A DNA stretch of 64,000 nucleotides, from the NCBI RefSeq assembly GCF_050948175.1, contig NW_027490394.1, forward strand, positions 186,001-250,000, written 5' to 3'. Position numbers and translations under genes: made by a program. Below are positions 21,331 through 34,763 of the stretch, one piece after another. Numbering within the stretch: the first letter of the stretch is position 1; every line of letters starts with the position of its first letter. A model generated the notes under the pieces. The model saw only the letters and a program-made list of their open reading frames with translations, searched no databases and had not been told where the DNA came from. Source of the stretch: Xylocopa sonorina (taxonomy: Eukaryota; Arthropoda; Insecta; Hymenoptera; Apidae).

Positions 21331-23340
21331 CTGCAAATGTCCACGTATCGTAGAAATAGAGTTCTAATTCTTCTTGAAACGCGATATAGCATCTCATTTC
21401 TATGTTTCATTATAAGATATAATATTCATTCCGAAGTGTTATGTATTCATCGTCTACACTTCAAATGTATGTAAATGCCACACTTCCTTTCTAGGAAATT
21501 ACGTCTCGGGATGTCTACGTATCGAAGCAATAGAATTCTAATGCTTCTTAAAACGCGATATCGCATCTCACTTCTATGTGTCATGATGAGATATAATATT
21601 CATTGCGAAGTGTCATGTATACCTCGTATTCACTTAAAAAGAATGTAAATATGACACTTCCTTCACAGGAAATAGCGTTTCCAGATGTCTACGTACAGAA
21701 ACAATAGGGTACTAATGCTTCTTAGAACGTGACTTCGATTCTCATTTCTATGTTTCATGAAAGGATATAATATTCATTGCGAAGTGTCATGTAAACCTCG
21801 TATTCACTTCAAAAGTATGTAGATGCGACACTTCCTTCCTAGGAAATAGCGTTTTCAGATGTCGACGTATAGAAACAATAGGGTACTAGTGCTTCTTAGA
21901 ACGAGACTTCGCTTCTCATTTCTATGTTTCATGATAAGATAAAGTATTCATTGCGAAGTGTCATGTATACCTCGTATTCACATCAAAAGAATGTAAATAG
22001 GACACTTCCATGCTAGGAAATAGCGTTTGCAGATGTCTACGTATCGTTGCAATGGAGTTCTAATGCTTCTTAAATCGCGATATCGCATCTCATTTCTACG
22101 TCTCTTGATAAGATATAATATTCATTGCGAAGTGTTATGTATTCCTCGTCTGCAATTCAAATGAATGTAAATGCAACACTGCCTTTCTAGGAAATTACGT
22201 TTCCAGATATTTACGTATCGAAGCAATAGTGTTCTAATGCTTCTTAAAACGCGATATCGCATCTCATTTCTATGTTTCATGATGAGATATAATATTCATT
22301 GTGGAGTGTTATATTTACATCGTATTCACTTCAGAAGAATGTAAATGCGACACTTCCTTGCTAGGAAATAGCGTTTGCAGATGTCTACGTACCGTAGCAA
22401 TTGAGTTCTAATGCTTCTTAAATCGCGATATCGCATCTCATTTCTATGCTTCATGATAAAGTACAATATTCATTCTGGAGTGATATGTGTACATCGTATT
22501 CACCTCAAAAGAATGTAAATGCGACACTTCCTTGCTAGGAAGTAGCGTTTGCAGATGTCTACGTATCGTAGCATTAGTGTTCTAATGCTACTCAAAACAC
22601 GATATCGCATCTCATTTCTATGTTTCATAATAATATATAATAATCATTGCGAAGTGTCATGTATACCTCGCATACATTTCAAATGAATGTAAATGCGACA
22701 CTTCCTTGCTAGGAAATAGCGTTTCCAGATGTCTACGTATCTAAGCAATAGAGTTCTAATGCTTCTTAAATCGCCATAGCACATCTCATTTCTAAGTTTC
22801 ATGATAAGATATAATATTCGTTGTGGAATGTTATGTATACCTCGTATTCGCTTCAGAAGAATGTAAATGCGACACTTCCTTCCTAGGAAATAGCGTTGGT
22901 AAATGTCTACGCATCGAATCAATAGAGGTCTACTGCTTCTTGAATCGCCATATCGTATCTGATTTCTATTTTTCATGATAAGATATAATTTTCATTGTGC
23001 AGTGTTATGTTTATCTCGCCTACACTTCAAATGAATGTAAATGCGGCACTTCCCTGCTAGGAAATAGCGTTGGCACATGTCTGCGTATCGAAGCAATAAA
23101 GTTCTAATGCTTCTTAAATCGCCAAATCGCATTTCATTTCTATGTTTCATGATAAAATATAATATTCATTGTGGAGTGTTATGTATACCTCGTACACACT
23201 TCAAAAGGATGATAATGCGCCACTTCCTTGCTAGGAAATAGCGTTGGCAGATGTCTATGTATCGTAGCAATAGAGTTCTAATGCTTCTTAAAACGAGATA
23301 TCGCATCTCATTTCGATGTTTCATGATAACATATAATATT
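21331..23340 (+). repeat. Diverged satellite monomers
   Basis: About 11-12 monomers with no long-range period recognised, though two neighbouring monomers (about 21660-21960) share ACAATAGGGTACTA and GACTTCG variants. The minus-strand open frame 22644-22976 is satellite read-through across almost two monomers. Confidence 0.75.
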
Positions 23341-25100
23341 CATTGCGGAGTGTCATGTATACTCCGGATTCTCTTCAAGAGAAAGTAATTGCGACACTTC
23401 CTTGCTTGGAAATAGCGTTTGCAGATGTCTACGTATCGAAGCAATAAAGTTCTAATGCTTCTTAGGTCGTCATATCGCATCTCATTTCTATGTTTCATGA
23501 TAAGATATAATATTCATTGTGGACTGTTATGTATACCTCGCATTCTCTTCAAAAGAATGTAAATGCGACACCTCCTTGCTAGGAAATATCGTTTGCAGAT
23601 GTCTACGCATCGTAGCAATAGAGTTCTAATGCTTCTTAAAACGCGAAATCGCATCTCATTTCTATGTTTCACGATAAGATACAATAATGATTGGGAAGTG
23701 TCGTGTATTCATCGCATTCACTTCAAATGAATGTAATTGCGACACTTCCTAGCTAGGATATAGCGATGGCAGATATCTACGTATGGAAGCAATATAGTTC
23801 TAGTGCTTTTTGAAACGCGATATCGCATCTCATTTCTATGTTTCATGATAAGATATAGTATTCATTCCGAAGTGTAATGTATACCTCGTATTCGCTTCAA
23901 AAGAATGTAAATGCCACACTTCCTTGCTAGGAGATAGCGTTTGCAGATGTCTACGTATCGAAGCAATAGAGTTCTAATGCTTCTTAAGTCGCCATATCGC
24001 ATCTCACCACTGTGTTTCATGATAAGATATAATATTCATTGCGAAGTGTCATGCATACCTCGAGTTCACTTCAAAAGAATGTAAATGCGACACTTCCTTG
24101 CTTGGAAATAGCGTTTGCAGATGTCTACGTATCGTAGCAATAGTGTTCTAATGCTTCTTAAAACGCCATATCGCATCGCATTTCTACGTCTCACGATAAG
24201 ATATAATATTCATAGCGAAGTGTCACTTGTACCTCGCATACACTTCAAATGAATGTAAATGTGACATTTCCTTACTAGGAAGTAGCGTTTGCGGATGTCT
24301 CCGTATCGAAGGAATAGAGATCTAATGCTTCTTAAATCGCGATGTCGCATTTCATATCTATGTTTCATGATAAGATATAATATTCATTGCGAAGTGTCAT
24401 GTATACCTCGTATTCACTTCAAAAGAATGTAAATGCGGCACTTCCTTGCTAGGAAATAGCGTTTGCAGATGTCTACGTATCGTAGCATTGGAATTCTAAT
24501 GCTTCTCAAAACGCGATATCGCATCTCATTTCTATGTTTCATGATAAGATATAATATTCATAGCGAAGTGTCTTGTATACCTCGCATACACTTCAAATGA
24601 ATGTAAATGCGACAAATCCTTGCTAGGAAATAGCGTTTGCAGATGTCTACGTATCGAGCAATAGGGTTCTAATGCTTCTGAAATCGCAATATCGCATCTC
24701 ATTTCTATGTTTCATGATAAGATATAATATACATCGTCCAGTGTTATGTATACCTCGTATACGCTTCAAATGAATGTAAATGCGACACATCCTTGCTAGG
24801 AAGTAGCGTTTGCAATTGTCTACGTAAGAAGCAATAGAGTTCTAGGGCTTCTCAAAACGCGATATCGCATCACATTTCTATGTTTCATGATAAGATATAA
24901 TATTCATTGTGCAGTGCTATGTATATCTCGTCTATACTTCAAATGAATGTAACTGCGGCACTTCCTTGCTAGGATATAGCGATGCAAAATGTCTACGTAT
25001 CGAAGCAACAGAGTTAAAATGCTTCTTAAAACGAGATATCGCATCTCATTTCTATCTTTTACGATGAGATATAATATTCTTTCCGGAGTGTCATGTATGC

Positions 25101-27186
25101 CTCGTATTACTTTCAAAAGGTTGTAAATGCGACACTTCCTAGCTAGGAAATAGCGTTTGCAGATGTCTACGTATCGAAGCAATAAAGTTCTAATGCTTCT
25201 TAAATCGTCATATCGCATCTCATTTCTATGTTTCATGATAAGATATCATATTCATTGTGGAGTGTTATCATAACCTCGTATTCACTTCAAAAGAATGTAA
25301 ATGCGACACTCCCTTGCTAGCAAATAGCGTTTGCAGATGTCTACGTATCGTAGCATTAGAGTTCTAATGCTTCTCAAAACGCGGTATCGCATCTCATTTC
25401 TATGTTTCATGATAATATATAATAATCATTGCGAAGTGTCATGTATACCTCGTATTCACATCAAAACAATGTAAATGCTACACTTCCTTGCTAGGAAATA
25501 GCGTTTGCAGATGTCTACGTATCGTAGCATTAGAGTTCTAATTCCTCTTAAGACGCGATATCGCATCTCGTGTCTATGTTTCATGATAAGATACAATATT
25601 CATTGCGGAGTGTCATGTATACCTAGTATTCACTTCAAAACAATGTGAATGCGACACTTCCTTGCTAGGAAATAGCGTTTGCAGATGTCTACGTATCGAA
25701 GCAATAGATTTATAATGCTTCTAAAATCGCGATATCGCATCTCATTTCTATGTTTCATGATAAGATATAATATTTATTGTGCAGTGTTACGTATATCTCG
25801 TCTACACTTCAAAAGAATGTAAATGCGACACTTCCTTCCTAGGAAATGGCGTCTGCAGATGTCTACGTATCGTAGCATTAGAGTTCTAATTCCTCTGAAG
25901 ACGCGATATCGCATCTCGTGCCTATGTTTCATGATAAGATACAATATTAATTGCCAAGTGTCATGTATACCTCGTATTCACTTCAGAACAATGTAAATGC
26001 TACACTTTCTTGCTAGGAAATAGCGTTTGCAGGTGCCTACGTATCGAAGCAATAGAATTCTAATTCTTCTTAAAACGCGATATCGCATCCCATTTGTATG
26101 TTTCATGTTAAGATACAATATTCATTGCGAAGTGTCATGTATACCTCGTATTCACTTCAAAGCAATGTAAATGCTACACTTCCTTGCTAGGAAATAGCGT
26201 TTGCAGATGTCTACGTATCGAAGCAATAGAGTCCTAATGCTGCTTAAATCGCCACATCGCATCTCATTTCTATGTTTCACTATAAGTATATAATATTCAT
26301 TGTGGAGTGTTGTCATAACCTCGTCTTCACTTCAGAAGAATGGAAATGCGACACTCCCTTGCTAGGAAATAGCGTTTGCAGATGTCTACGTATCGTAGCA
26401 TTTGTGTTCTAATGCTTCTCAAAACGCAATATCGCATCTCGTTTCTATGTTTCATGATATTATATAATAATCATTTCGAAGTGTCATGTATACCTTGCAT
26501 ACACTTCAAGTGAATGTAAATCCGACACTTCCTTGCTAGGAAATAGCGTTTGCATATGTCTACGTATCGTAGCCAGCTTGTTGTAATGCTTCTTAAAACG
26601 AGATATCGCATCTCATTTCGATGTTTCATGATAACATATAATATTCATTGCGAAGTGTTATGAATACCTCGCATACACTACAAATGAATGTAAATGCGAC
26701 ACTTCCTTCCTAGGAAATAGCGTCTGCAGATGTCTACGTATCGTAGCAATAGAGTGCTAATGCTTCTTAAAACGCGATATCGCATCTCATTTCTATGTTT
26801 CATGATAAGATATAATATTCATTGTGGATTGTTATGTATACCTCGTATTCACTTCAAAAGTATGTAAATGCGACACTTCCTTGCTAGGAAATAGCGTCTG
26901 CAGATGTCTACGAATCGTAGCAATAGAGTTCTAATGCTTAAATCGCGATGTCGCATCTCATTTCTATGTTTCATGATAAGATATAATATTCATTGTTCAG
27001 TGTTATGTATACCCCGTATGCACTTCAAAAGAATGTAAATACGACACTTCCTTGCTAGGAAGTAGCGATGGCAGATGTCTACGTATCGAAGCAACAGATT
27101 TCTAATGCTTCTTAAAACGAGACATCGCATCTCATTTCGATGTTTTATGATAAGATATAATATTCATTGTGGAGTGTTATGTATAC
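25101..27186 (+). repeat. 12-monomer (2086-bp) sub-repeat inside unit 1
   Basis: CTCGTATTACTTTC occurs at 25101 and again at 27187, 2086 bp apart (12 x 174 = 2088). The second copy (27187 to about 29030) carries an extra dimer, so its later part is displaced by 2434 bp (14 monomers), as shown by AGCCAGCTTG at 26571 and 29005. The same arrangement is inherited in unit 2 at about 30840-32925. Confidence 0.88.
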
Positions 27187-27238
27187 CTCGTATTACTTTC
27201 AAAAGGTTGTAAATGCGACACTTCCTAGCTAGGAAATA

Positions 27239-27934
27239 GCGTTTGCAGATGTCTACGTATCGAAGCAATAAAGTTCTAATGCTTCTTAAATCGTCATATC
27301 GCATCTCATTTCTATGTTTCATGATAAGATATCATATTCATTGTGGAGTGTTATCATAACCTCGTATTCACTTCAAAAGAATGTAAATGCGACACTCCCT
27401 TGCTAGCAAATAGCGTTTGCAGATGTCTACGTATCGTAGCATTAGAGTTCTAATGCTTCTCAAAACGCGATATCGCATCTCATTTCTATGTTTCATGATA
27501 ATATATAATAATCATTGCGAAGTGTCATGTATACCTCGTATTCACATCAAAACAATGTAAATGCTACACTTCCTTGCTAGGAAATAGCGTTTGCAGATGT
27601 CTACGTATCGAAGCAATAAAGTTCTAATGCTTCTTAAATCGTCATATCGCATCTCATTTCTATGTTTCATGATAAGATATCATATTCATTGTGGAGTGTT
27701 ATCATAACCTCGTATTCACTTCAAAAGAATGTAAATGCGACACTCCCTTGCTAGCAAATAGCGTTTGCAGATGTCTACGTATCGTAGCATTAGAGTTCTA
27801 ATGCTTCTCAAAACGCGATATCGCATCTCATTTCTATGTTTCATGATAATATATAATAATCATTGCGAAGTGTCATGTATACCTCGTATTCACATCAAAA
27901 CAATGTAAATGCTACACTTCCTTGCTAGGAAATA
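27239..27934 (+). repeat. Tandem dimer duplication (2 x 348 bp)
   Basis: GCGTTTGCAG followed by an AAGCAATAAAGTTC monomer and a CGTAGCATTAGAG monomer is repeated at 27239 and 27587, exactly 348 bp apart. Private markers are TCGTCATATCGC, GAGTGTTATCATAACCTCG, GCTAGCAAATAGCG and CACATCAAAACAATG. Unit 2 has the same tandem dimer at about 32978-33673. Confidence 0.9.
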
Positions 27935-29079
27935 GCGTTTGCAGATGTCTACGTATCGTAGCATTAGAGTTCTAATTCCTCTTAAGACGCGATATCGCAT
28001 CTCGTGTCTATGTTTCATGATAAGATACAATATTCATTGCGGAGTGTCATGTATACCTAGTATTCACTTCAAAACAATGTGAATGCGACACTTCCTTGCT
28101 AGGAAATAGCGTTTGCAGATGTCTACGTATCGAAGCAATAGATTTATAATGCTTCTAAAATCGCGATATCGCATCTCATTTCTATGTTTCATGATAAGAT
28201 ATAATATTTATTGTGCACTGTTACGTATATCTCGTCTACACTTCAAAAGAATGTAAATGCGACACTTCCTTCCTAGGAAATAGCGTCTGCAGATGTCTAC
28301 GTATCGTAGCATTAGAGTTCTAATTCCTCTGAAGACGCGATATCGCATCTCGTGTCTATGTTTCATGATAAGATACAATATTAATTGCCAAGTGTCATGT
28401 ATACCTCGTATTCACTTCAGAACAATGTAAATGCTACACTTCCTTGCTAGGAAATAGCGTTTGCAGGTGCCTACGTATCGAAGCAATAGAATTCTAATTC
28501 TTCTTAAAACGCGATATCGCATCTCATTTGTATGTTTCATGTTAAGATACAATATTCATTGCGAAGTGTCATGTATACCTCGTATTCACTTCAAAGCAAT
28601 GTAAATGCTACACTTCCTTGCTAGGAAATAGCGTTTGCAGATGTCTACGTATCGAAGCAATAGAGTCCTAATGCTGCTTAAATCGCCACATCGCATCTCA
28701 TTTCTATGTTTCACTATAAGTATATAATATTCATTGTGGAGTGTTGTCATAACCTCGTCTTCACTTCAGAAGAATGGAAATGCGACACTCCCTTGCTAGG
28801 AAATAGCGTTTGCAGATGTCTACGTATCGTAGCATTTGTGTTCTAATGCTTCTCAAAACGCAATATCGCATCTCGTTTCTATGTTTCATGATATTATATA
28901 ATAATCATTTCGAAGTGTCATGTATACCTTGCATACACTTCAAGTGAATGTAAATCCGACACTTCCTTGCTAGGAAATAGCGTTTGCATATGTCTACGTA
29001 TCGTAGCCAGCTTGTTATAATGCTTCTCAAAACGCGATATCGCATCTCATTTCTATGTTTCATGATAAGATATAATATT

Positions 29080-32000
29080 CATTGCGGAGTGTCATGTATA
29101 CTTCGGATTCTCTTCAAGAGAAAGTAATTGCGACACTTCCTTGCTTGGAAATAGCGTTTGCAGATGTCTACGTATCGAAGCAATAAAGTTCTAATGCTTC
29201 TTAGGTCGTCATATCGCATCTCATTTCTATGTTTCATGATAAGATATAATATTCATTGTGGACTGTTATGTATACCTCGCATTCTCTTCAAAAGAATGTA
29301 AATGCGACACCTCCTTGCTAGGAAATATCGTTTGCAGATGTCTACGCATCGTAGCAATAGAGTTCTAATGCTTCTTAAAACGCGAAATCGCATCTCATTT
29401 CTATGTTTCACGATAAGATACAATAATGATTGGGAAGTGTCGTGTATTCATCGCATTCACTTCAAATGAATGTAATTGCGACACTTCCTAGCTAGGATAT
29501 AGCGATGGCAGATATCTACGTATGGAAGCAATATAGTTCTAGTGCTTTTTGAAACGCGATATCGCATCTCATTTCTATGTTTCATGATAAGATATAGTAT
29601 TCATTCCGAAGTGTAATGTATACCTCGTATTCGCTTCAAAAGAATGTAAATGCCACACTTCCTTGCTAGGAGATAGCGTTTGCAGATGTCTACGTATCGA
29701 AGCAATAGAGTTCTAATGCTTCTTAAGTCGCCATATCGCATCTCACCACTGTGTTTCATGATAAGATATAATATTCATTGCGAAGTGTCATGCATACCTC
29801 GAGTTCACTTCAAAAGAATGTAAATGCGACACTTCCTTGCTTGGAAATAGCGTTTGCAGATGTCTACGTATCGTAGCAATAGTGTTCTAATGCTTCTTAA
29901 AACGCCATATCGCATCGCATTTCTACGTCTCACGATAAGATATAATATTCATAGCGAAGTGTCACTTGTACCTCGCATACACTTCAAATGAATGTAAATG
30001 TGACATTTCCTTACTAGGAAGTAGCGTTTGCGGATGTCTCCGTATCGAAGGAATAGAGATCTAATGCTTCTTAAATCGCGATGTCGCATTTCATATCTAT
30101 GTTTCATGATAAGATATAATATTCATTGCGAAGTGTCATGTATACCTCGTATTCACTTCAAAAGAATGTAAATGCGGCACTTCCTTGCTAGGAAATAGCG
30201 TTTGCAGATGTCTACGTATCGTAGCATTGGAATTCTAATGCTTCTCAAAACGCGATATCGCATCTCATTTCTATGTTTCATGATAAGATATAATATTCAT
30301 TGCGAAGTGTCTTGTATACCTCGCATACACTTCAAATGAATGTAAATGCGACAAATCCTTGCTAGGAAATAGCGTTTGCAGATGTCTACGTATCGAGCAA
30401 TAGGGTTCTAATGCTTCTGAAATCGCAATATCGCATCTCATTTCTATGTTTCATGATAAGATATAATATACATCGTCCAGTGTTATGTATACCTCGTATA
30501 CGCTTCAAATGAATGTAAATGCGACACATCCTTGCTAGGAAGTAGCGTTTGCAATTGTCTACGTAAGAAGCAATAGAGTTCTAGGGCTTCTCAAAACGCG
30601 ATATCGCATCACATTTCTATGTTTCATGATAAGATATAATATTCATTGTGCAGTGCTATGTATATCTCGTCTATACTTCAAATGAATGTAACTGCGGCAC
30701 TTCCTTGCTAGGATATAGCGATGCAAAATGTCTACGTATCGAAGCAACAGAGTTAAAATGCTTCTTAAAACGAGATATCGCATCTCATTTCTATCTTTTA
30801 CGATGAGATATAATATTCTTTCCGGAGTGTCATGTATGCCTCGTATTACTTTCAAAAGGTTGTAAATGCGACACTTCCTAGCTAGGAAATAGCGTTTGCA
30901 GATGTCTACGTATCGAAGCAATAAAGTTCTAATGCTTCTTAAATCGTCATATCGCATCTCATTTCTATGTTTCATGATAAGATATCATATTCATTGTGGA
31001 GTGTTATCATAACCTCGTATTCACTTCAAAAGAATGTAAATGCGACACTCCCTTGCTAGCAAATAGCGTTTGCAGATGTCTACGTATCGTAGCATTAGAG
31101 TTCTAATGCTTCTCAAAACGCGATATCGCATCTCATTTCTATGTTTCATGATAATATATAATAATCATTGCGAAGTGTCATGTATACCTCGTATTCACAT
31201 CAAAACAATGTAAATGCTACACTTCCTTGCTAGGAAATAGCGTTTGCAGATGTCTACGTATCGTAGCATTAGAGTTCTAATTCCTCTTAAGACGCGATAT
31301 CGCATCTCGTGTCTATGTTTCATGATAAGATACAATATTCATTGCGGAGTGTCATGTATACCTAGTACTCACTTCAAAACAATGTGAATGCGACACTTCC
31401 TTGCTAGGAAATAGCGTTTGCAGATGTCTACGTATCGAAGCAATAGATTTATAATGCTTCTAAAATCGCGATATCGCATCTCATTTCTATGTTTCATGAT
31501 AAGATATAATATTTATTGTGCAGTGTTACGTATATCTCGTCTACACTTCAAAAGAATGTAAATGCGACACTTCCTTCCTAGGAAATGGCGTCTGCAGATG
31601 TCTACGTATCGTAGCATTAGAGTTCTAATTCCTCTGAAGACGCGATATCGCATCTCGTGTCTATGTTTCATGATAAGATACAATATTAATTGCCAAGTGT
31701 CATGTATACCTCGTATTCACTTCAGAACAATGTAAATGCTACACTTTCTTGCTAGGAAATAGCGTTTGCAGGTGCCTACGTATCGAAGCAATAGAATTCT
31801 AATTCTTCTTAAAACGCGATATCGCATCTCATTTGTATGTTTCATGTTAAGATACAATATTCATTGCGAAGTGTCATGTATACCTCGTATTCACTTCAAA
31901 GCAATGTAAATGCTACACTTCCTTGCTAGGAAATAGCGTTTGCAGATGTCTACGTATCGAAGCAATAGAGTCCTAATGCTGCTTAAATCGCCACATCGCA

Positions 32001-34763
32001 TCTCATTTCTATGTTTCACTATAAGTATATAATATTCATTGTGGAGTGTTGTCATAACCTCGTCTTCACTTCAGAAGAATGGAAATGCGACACTCCCTTG
32101 CTAGGAAATAGCGTTTGCAGATGTCTACGTATCGTAGCATTTGTGTTCTAATGCTTCTCAAAACGCAATATCGCATCTCGTTTCTATGTTTCATGATATT
32201 ATATAATAATCATTTCGAAGTGTCATGTATACCTTGCATACACTTCAAGTGAATGTAAATCCGACACTTCCTTGCTAGGAAATAGCGTTTGCATATGTCT
32301 ACGTATCGTAGCCAGCTTGTTGTAATGCTTCTTAAAACGAGATATCGCATCTCATTTCGATGTTTCATGATAACATATAATATTCATTGCGAAGTGTTAT
32401 GAATACCTCGCATACACTACAAATGAATGTAAATGCGACACTTCCTTCCTAGGAAATAGCGTCTGCAGATGTCTACGTATCGTAGCAATAGAGTGCTAAT
32501 GCTTCTTAAAACGCGATATCGCATCTCATTTCTATGTTTCATGATAAGATATAATATTCATTGTGGATTGTTATGTATACCTCGTATTCACTTCAAAAGT
32601 ATGTAAATGCGACACTTCCTTGCTAGGAAATAGCGTCTGCAGATGTCTACGAATCGTAGCAATAGAGTTCTAATGCTTAAATCGCGATGTCGCATCTCAT
32701 TTCTATGTTTCATGATAAGATATAATATTCATTGTTCAGTGTTATGTATACCCCGTATGCACTTCAAAAGAATGTAAATACGACACTTCCTTGCTAGGAA
32801 GTAGCGATGGCAGATGTCTACGTATCGAAGCAACAGATTTCTAATGCTTCTTAAAACGAGACATCGCATCTCATTTCGATGTTTTATGATAAGATATAAT
32901 ATTCATTGTGGAGTGTTATGTATACCTCGTATTACTTTCAAAAGGTTGTAAATGCGACACTTCCTAGCTAGGAAATAGCGTTTGCAGATGTCTACGTATC
33001 GAAGCAATAAAGTTCTAATGCTTCTTAAATCGTCATATCGCATCTCATTTCTATGTTTCATGATAAGATATCATATTCATTGTGGAGTGTTATCATAACC
33101 TCGTATTCACTTCAAAAGAATGTAAATGCGACACTCCCTTGCTAGCAAATAGCGTTTGCAGATGTCTACGTATCGTAGCATTAGAGTTCTAATGCTTCTC
33201 AAAACGCGATATCGCATCTCATTTCTATGTTTCATGATAATATATAATAATCATTGCGAAGTGTCATGTATACCTCGTATTCACATCAAAACAATGTAAA
33301 TGCTACACTTCCTTGCTAGGAAATAGCGTTTGCAGATGTCTACGTATCGAAGCAATAAAGTTCTAATGCTTCTTAAATCGTCATATCGCATCTCATTTCT
33401 ATGTTTCATGATAAGATATCATATTCATTGTGGAGTGTTATCATAACCTCGTATTCACTTCAAAAGAATGTAAATGCGACACTCCCTTGCTAGCAAATAG
33501 CGTTTGCAGATGTCTACGTATCGTAGCATTAGAGTTCTAATGCTTCTCAAAACGCGATATCGCATCTCATTTCTATGTTTCATGATAATATATAATAATC
33601 ATTGCGAAGTGTCATGAATACCTCGTATTCACATCAAAACAATGTAAATGCTACACTTCCTTGCTAGGAAATAGCGTTTGCAGATGTCTACGTATCGTAG
33701 CATTAGAGTTCTAATTCCTCTTAAGACGCGATATCGCATCTCGTGTCTATGTTTCATGATAAGATACAATATTCATTGCGGAGTGTCATGTATACCTAGT
33801 ATTCACTTCAAAACAATGTGAATGCGACACTTCCTTGCTAGGAAATAGCGTTTGCAGATGTCTACGTATCGAAGCAATAGATTTATAATGCTTCTAAAAT
33901 CGCGATATCGCATCTCATTTCTATGTTTCATGATAAGATATAATATTTATTGTGCACTGTTACGTATATCTCGTCTACACTTCAAAAGAATGTAAATGCG
34001 ACACTTCCTTCCTAGGAAATAGCGTCTGCAGATGTCTACGTATCGTAGCATTAGAGTTCTAATTCCTCTGAAGACGCGATATCGCATCTCGTGTCTATGT
34101 TTCATGATAAGATACAATATTAATTGCCAAGTGTCATGTATACCTCGTATTCACTTCAGAACAATGTAAATGCTACACTTCCTTGCTAGGAAATAGCGTT
34201 TGCAGGTGCCTACGTATCGAAGCAATAGAATTCTAATTCTTCTTAAAACGCGATATCGCATCTCATTTGTATGTTTCATGTTAAGATACAATATTCATTG
34301 CGAAGTGTCATGTATACCTCGTATTCACTTCAAAGCAATGTAAATGCTACACTTCCTTGCTAGGAAATAGCGTTTGCAGATGTCTACGTATCGAAGCAAT
34401 AGAGTCCTAATGCTGCTTAAATCGCCACATCGCATCTCATTTCTATGTTTCACTATAAGTATATAATATTCATTGTGGAGTGTTGGCATAACCTCGTCTT
34501 CACTTCAGAAGAATGGAAATGCGACACTCCCTTGCTAGGAAATAGCGTTTGCAGATGTCTACGTATCGTAGCATTTGTGTTCTAATGCTTCTCAAAACGC
34601 AATATCGCATCTCGTTTCTATGTTTCATGATATTATATAATAATCATTTCGAAGTGTCATGTATACCTTGCATACACTTCAAGTGAATGTAAATCCGACA
34701 CTTCCTTGCTAGGAAATAGCGTTTGCATATGTCTACGTATCGTAGCCAGCTTGTTATAATGCT
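29080..34763 (+). repeat. 33-monomer (5739-bp) higher-order repeat, unit 2
   Basis: Nearly identical to unit 1. It departs from unit 1 after AGCCAGCTTGTTATAATGCTTCT near 34763. Unit 1 continues there with CAAAACGCGATATC into the start of unit 2. Unit 2 instead continues with TAAAACGAGATATC, as seen after the first AGCCAGCTTG of each unit (26571 and 32310). The array thus switched register at this point. Confidence 0.92.
32978..33673 (+). repeat. Tandem dimer duplication in unit 2 (2 x 348 bp)
   Basis: Copy of the 27239-27934 dimer pair at +5739 bp, so the dimer duplication predates the 33-monomer duplication. One visible difference is GTCATGAATACC near 33613 in place of GTCATGTATACC. Confidence 0.88.

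Larger units (their letters stand above)
23341..29079 (+). repeat. 33-monomer (5739-bp) higher-order repeat, unit 1
   Basis: Offset to unit 2 is 5739 bp at every landmark checked: CATTGCGGAG 23341/29080, AGCCAGCTTG 26571/32310 and 29005/34744, and identical 110-codon minus-strand frames at 24904/30643. 33 x 174 = 5742, so the net indel is about 3 bp. Unit-specific indels include TAATGCTTAAATCGCG (near 26935) and CTACGTATCGAGCAATAGG (near 24650). Differences from unit 2 are few single bases, for example ACTCCGGATT against ACTTCGGATT and GCGGTATCGC against GCGATATCGC. Confidence 0.93.
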
